From assembly GCA_031279155.1 (NCBI GenBank), contig JAITJB010000097.1, positions 1-5,321 on the forward strand: DNA of 5,321 nucleotides, in the 5' to 3' direction. Positions 4,732-5,321 of this stretch are shown piece by piece (positions within the stretch are counted from its first letter, which is position 1; the number at the start of each line of letters is the position of its first letter). The stretch is from Deltaproteobacteria bacterium (GTDB taxonomy: Bacteria > Desulfobacterota > Desulfarculia > Adiutricales > Adiutricaceae). Under the pieces are notes generated by a model. The model saw only the letters and a list, made by a program, of their open reading frames with translations, ran no database searches and was not told the origin of the DNA. Both the position numbers and the translations under genes were made by a program.

Positions 4732-5321
4732 GTGGCTACCGATAATCAACAAGCCCTTATTGTGTCCTTGACCGCCCCAGGGCTCTACGCTCTGAGCGGG
4801 GCCCTTACAGCCCATATTGATGGCAACGCCTTCGATAATTTACTTAAAGCTAAAACTCGCGATCCCATTGCCTTTGACTTAAGCGGCCTTACGGCCTTAG
4901 ATCTCAATGGGGCCGCCCTTTTGCTCTGGCTCAAAGACAGCTTGGGCCAAAAGGGCCGCTCGTTAAGTTTTTCTGAGCCGCCCGAGCCTTTGGCGCCCAT
5001 CTGGAATTTAGCCCAGAACACCTTGGTCCCGTCTTTACCCAAGCCAAGAGATCCAGGTTTTATCGAGGAAATCGGGCTAGGGGTACTAAGCTTTGTCCAG
5101 GATTTGGCCGCCCTAACTTTCTTTTTAGGGGAAATACTCTCGGCCTTATCCGGCTTAATCTTTAGGCCCCACAAAATCCGCTGGGCCTTAACTATGACCA
5201 CCATTGAACAGGCCGTGGTCAACGCTCTGCCGGTTACGACCTTGGTGTCATTTTTGGTCGGCCTGATATTGGCCTTCCAGTCAGCCATGTTCATGAAGCT
5301 CTTTGGCGTGGATATTTTCGT
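4732..5321 (+). CDS. mlaE: STAS-MlaE fusion permease of an Mla-type lipid ABC transporter (3' end missing)
   Basis: An open frame from GTG 4732 runs to the window edge (196 full codons). GTG starts 2 bp after the upstream stop; the frame has a stop at 4705-4707 and no other start between, so GTG 4732 is well supported despite only a weak GGA upstream. Residues 1-100 form a STAS domain, recognisable by IAFDLSGLTALDLNGAALLLWL (46-67 region). Its DLNG loop has Asn59 where regulatory STAS proteins carry the phosphorylated Ser. Residues about 110-149 are the amphipathic 'elbow' that precedes MlaE cores, and from 150 the sequence matches the MlaE/YrbE permease: RWALTMTTIEQAVVNALPVTTLVSFLVGLILAFQSA in outline, with a first membrane segment near 166-187 and a following FGVDIF. 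In E. coli MlaB (STAS) and MlaE are separate subunits of the MlaFEDB complex that moves phospholipids between inner and outer membranes; here they are fused, as in many deltaproteobacteria. A complete protein should be near 370 residues, so MlaF- and MlaD-like genes are expected downstream. Confidence 0.88.
   Translation, partial: MATDNQQALIVSLTAPGLYALSGALTAHIDGNAFDNLLKAKTRDPIAFDLSGLTALDLNGAALLLWLKDSLGQKGRSLSFSEPPEPLAPIWNLAQNTLVPSLPKPRDPGFIEEIGLGVLSFVQDLAALTFFLGEILSALSGLIFRPHKIRWALTMTTIEQAVVNALPVTTLVSFLVGLILAFQSAMFMKLFGVDIF

Noticed and set aside
4785..5294. Long open frame on the - strand (169 codons)
   Set aside because: It lies wholly opposite the STAS-MlaE gene, which has clear family motifs. 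The antisense product is Lys/Ser/Pro-rich with no family features, and its openness follows from codon bias of the real gene.
1..5321. CRISPR array, tRNA/rRNA genes, prophage or toxin-antitoxin module
   Set aside because: No spaced direct repeats of CRISPR type, no cloverleaf or rRNA-like sequence, and no small paired genes were visible. The only tandem repeat is the coding 9-bp tract.

Overview
This is a bacterial window of about 5.3 kb with four recognisable genes or gene fragments, all on the + strand. They fall into three blocks that look unrelated, separated by long, AT-richer spacers. The mix suggests a Gram-negative (diderm) anaerobe: a branched-chain amino-acid ABC ATPase, a periplasmic TctC-type binding protein, an MlaE-type lipid permease carrying a STAS domain, and an AAA-ATPase/PD-(D/E)XK protein of the DUF1703 group. 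A Desulfobacterota-like (deltaproteobacterial) host is my best guess, but only from gene content; no marker gene is present.

Region by region: (1) 1-615 is the 3' part of livF, normally the last gene of a livJHMGF-type operon, followed by at most a weak terminator. (2) 739-990 is a short orphan ORF whose C-terminal half resembles the extreme C terminus of an ISKra4-like transposase; I read it as an insertion-sequence remnant. (3) 991-1527 has no gene but holds a good sigma70-like promoter (1119-1147), a nested palindrome (1376-1425), and a perfect TATAAT box (1429-1434) immediately after it. (4) 1528-3243 is a complete AAA-ATPase-like/DUF1703 gene. Its start is best placed at 1528, behind a GGAGG ribosome-binding site. 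Its C-terminal nuclease core appears degenerate (an expected Glu is Val) and is interrupted by a 9-bp tandem repeat coding Glu/Gly-Ser-Ser-like triplets. A 15-bp perfect hairpin closes the gene. (5) 3244-3751 is a gene-free, AT-rich spacer with three further inverted repeats. (6) 3752-4729 is a TctC/BUG-family periplasmic binding protein starting at TTG, followed after only 2 bp by (7) a GTG-started STAS-MlaE fusion permease that runs off the window at 5321.

The most interesting biology is the last pair. A tricarboxylate-transporter-type (TctC) solute-binding protein is apparently translationally coupled to the permease of an Mla-type lipid ABC transporter, instead of to tctAB. This may mean that a TctC-fold protein serves an MCE/Mla system. 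The second point of interest is the DUF1703 gene: a lost catalytic residue, a minisatellite-like insert inside the nuclease fold, and an operator-like palindrome at its promoter.
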